From Campylobacterota bacterium (GTDB taxonomy: Bacteria; Campylobacterota; Campylobacteria; Campylobacterales; Sulfurovaceae), in NCBI GenBank assembly GCA_003646525.1, contig QMKU01000124.1, positions 1 through 5,293 on the forward strand: a stretch of 5,293 bases of DNA. The letters run 5' to 3'. The position numbers were made by a program, and so were the translations under genes. The notes beneath the pieces are model-generated. The model was not told where the DNA came from and made no database searches. It worked only from the letters and a program-made list of their open reading frames with translations. Position 1 is the stretch's first letter, and each line of letters begins with the position of its first letter. Shown piece after piece: positions 4,965 through 5,293 of this stretch.

Positions 4965-5293
4965 TTGATTAATCGTTGGTCGCCTTTTAGTTATATTCTA
5001 ACTATTATAATCATACTGCCTATAGCACTTGTAGTCAACCATGCTTTTGGGAGCGAGACGCAAACCCTTGTTCACTTGAAAGAGACTCTACTATGGGAGT
5101 ATATAAGCAGTACTTTGATATTAGTATTGGCTGTGGGGGGTTTTACTTTGATTTTAGGAGTAGGCAGTGCCTATTTGACTACATTTTATCACTTTAGATT
5201 TGTCAATTTTTTTGTATTTGCTTTAGCTTTGCCTTTTGCTATCCCTACATATATCTTGGGGTATATATACTCTGATATATTTGGCTATTTTAA
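4965..5293 (+). CDS. fbpB: Ferric iron ABC transporter permease, N-terminal part (cut by window edge)
   Basis: The first 109 codons of an inner-membrane permease are present with no stop before the window ends. The reading shows three hydrophobic segments, about residues 9-27, 50-73 and 79-101. Between the first two stands LKETLLWEYISSTLILVLAV, the usual entry to the FbpB/AfuB permease core, followed by LGVGSAYLTTFYHF and ALPFAIPTYILGYIYSD, a highly recognisable family block (LP.AIP.Y..gY.Y.D). Full-length members have about 500-550 residues with two fused permease halves, so most of the gene, including both EAA loops that contact the ATPase, lies outside. The start is TTG, one base after the stop of the binding-protein gene, suggesting translational coupling. 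The ATPase subunit (fbpC type) is expected downstream but is not seen. Confidence 0.9.
   Translation, partial: MINRWSPFSYILTIIIILPIALVVNHAFGSETQTLVHLKETLLWEYISSTLILVLAVGGFTLILGVGSAYLTTFYHFRFVNFFVFALALPFAIPTYILGYIYSDIFGYF

Overview
The window is low-GC and all genes read on the + strand. Codon style and gene content suggest a member of the Campylobacterota (epsilonproteobacteria), perhaps near Sulfurovum or Sulfurimonas: a flavin-dependent thymidylate synthase of the type carried by Campylobacter and Helicobacter relatives, a small 8-stranded outer-membrane barrel, a YcbB-type L,D-transpeptidase and a FutA/FbpA-type ferric iron transporter. The taxonomic placement is inference from these families; no marker gene is present.

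Layout: (1) 48-692, thyX, with a -10 box at the left edge and a hairpin terminator behind it. (2) 881-1567, a secreted outer-membrane beta-barrel protein behind an unusually perfect sigma-70 promoter, with an 11-bp tandem repeat just upstream, closed by a strong intrinsic terminator. (3) 1719-3509, a 596-residue exported L,D-transpeptidase with scaffold, peptidoglycan-binding and YkuD catalytic domains and a lysine-rich tail. (4) 3510-3958, about 450 bases without a convincing gene, holding two inverted repeats, short open stretches that may be gene remnants, and the promoter of the next operon. (5) 3959-4963 and 4965 to the right edge, a ferric iron ABC transporter operon: the periplasmic binding protein followed after one base by the permease, which starts at TTG and runs off the window.

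The first three genes look like separate transcription units: terminators follow thyX and the barrel gene, and the transpeptidase has its own candidate promoter. They share no pathway. The barrel protein and transpeptidase both belong to the cell envelope; the last two genes form one functional unit that captures Fe3+ in the periplasm and passes it through the inner membrane. The window looks like ordinary chromosomal backbone. I found no mobile element, CRISPR array, tRNA or rRNA, and no convincing undescribed system. The points most worth a second look are the promoter and repeat of the barrel gene, in-frame slippery A-tracts at the end of the transpeptidase gene, and the unexplained 3510-3958 gap.
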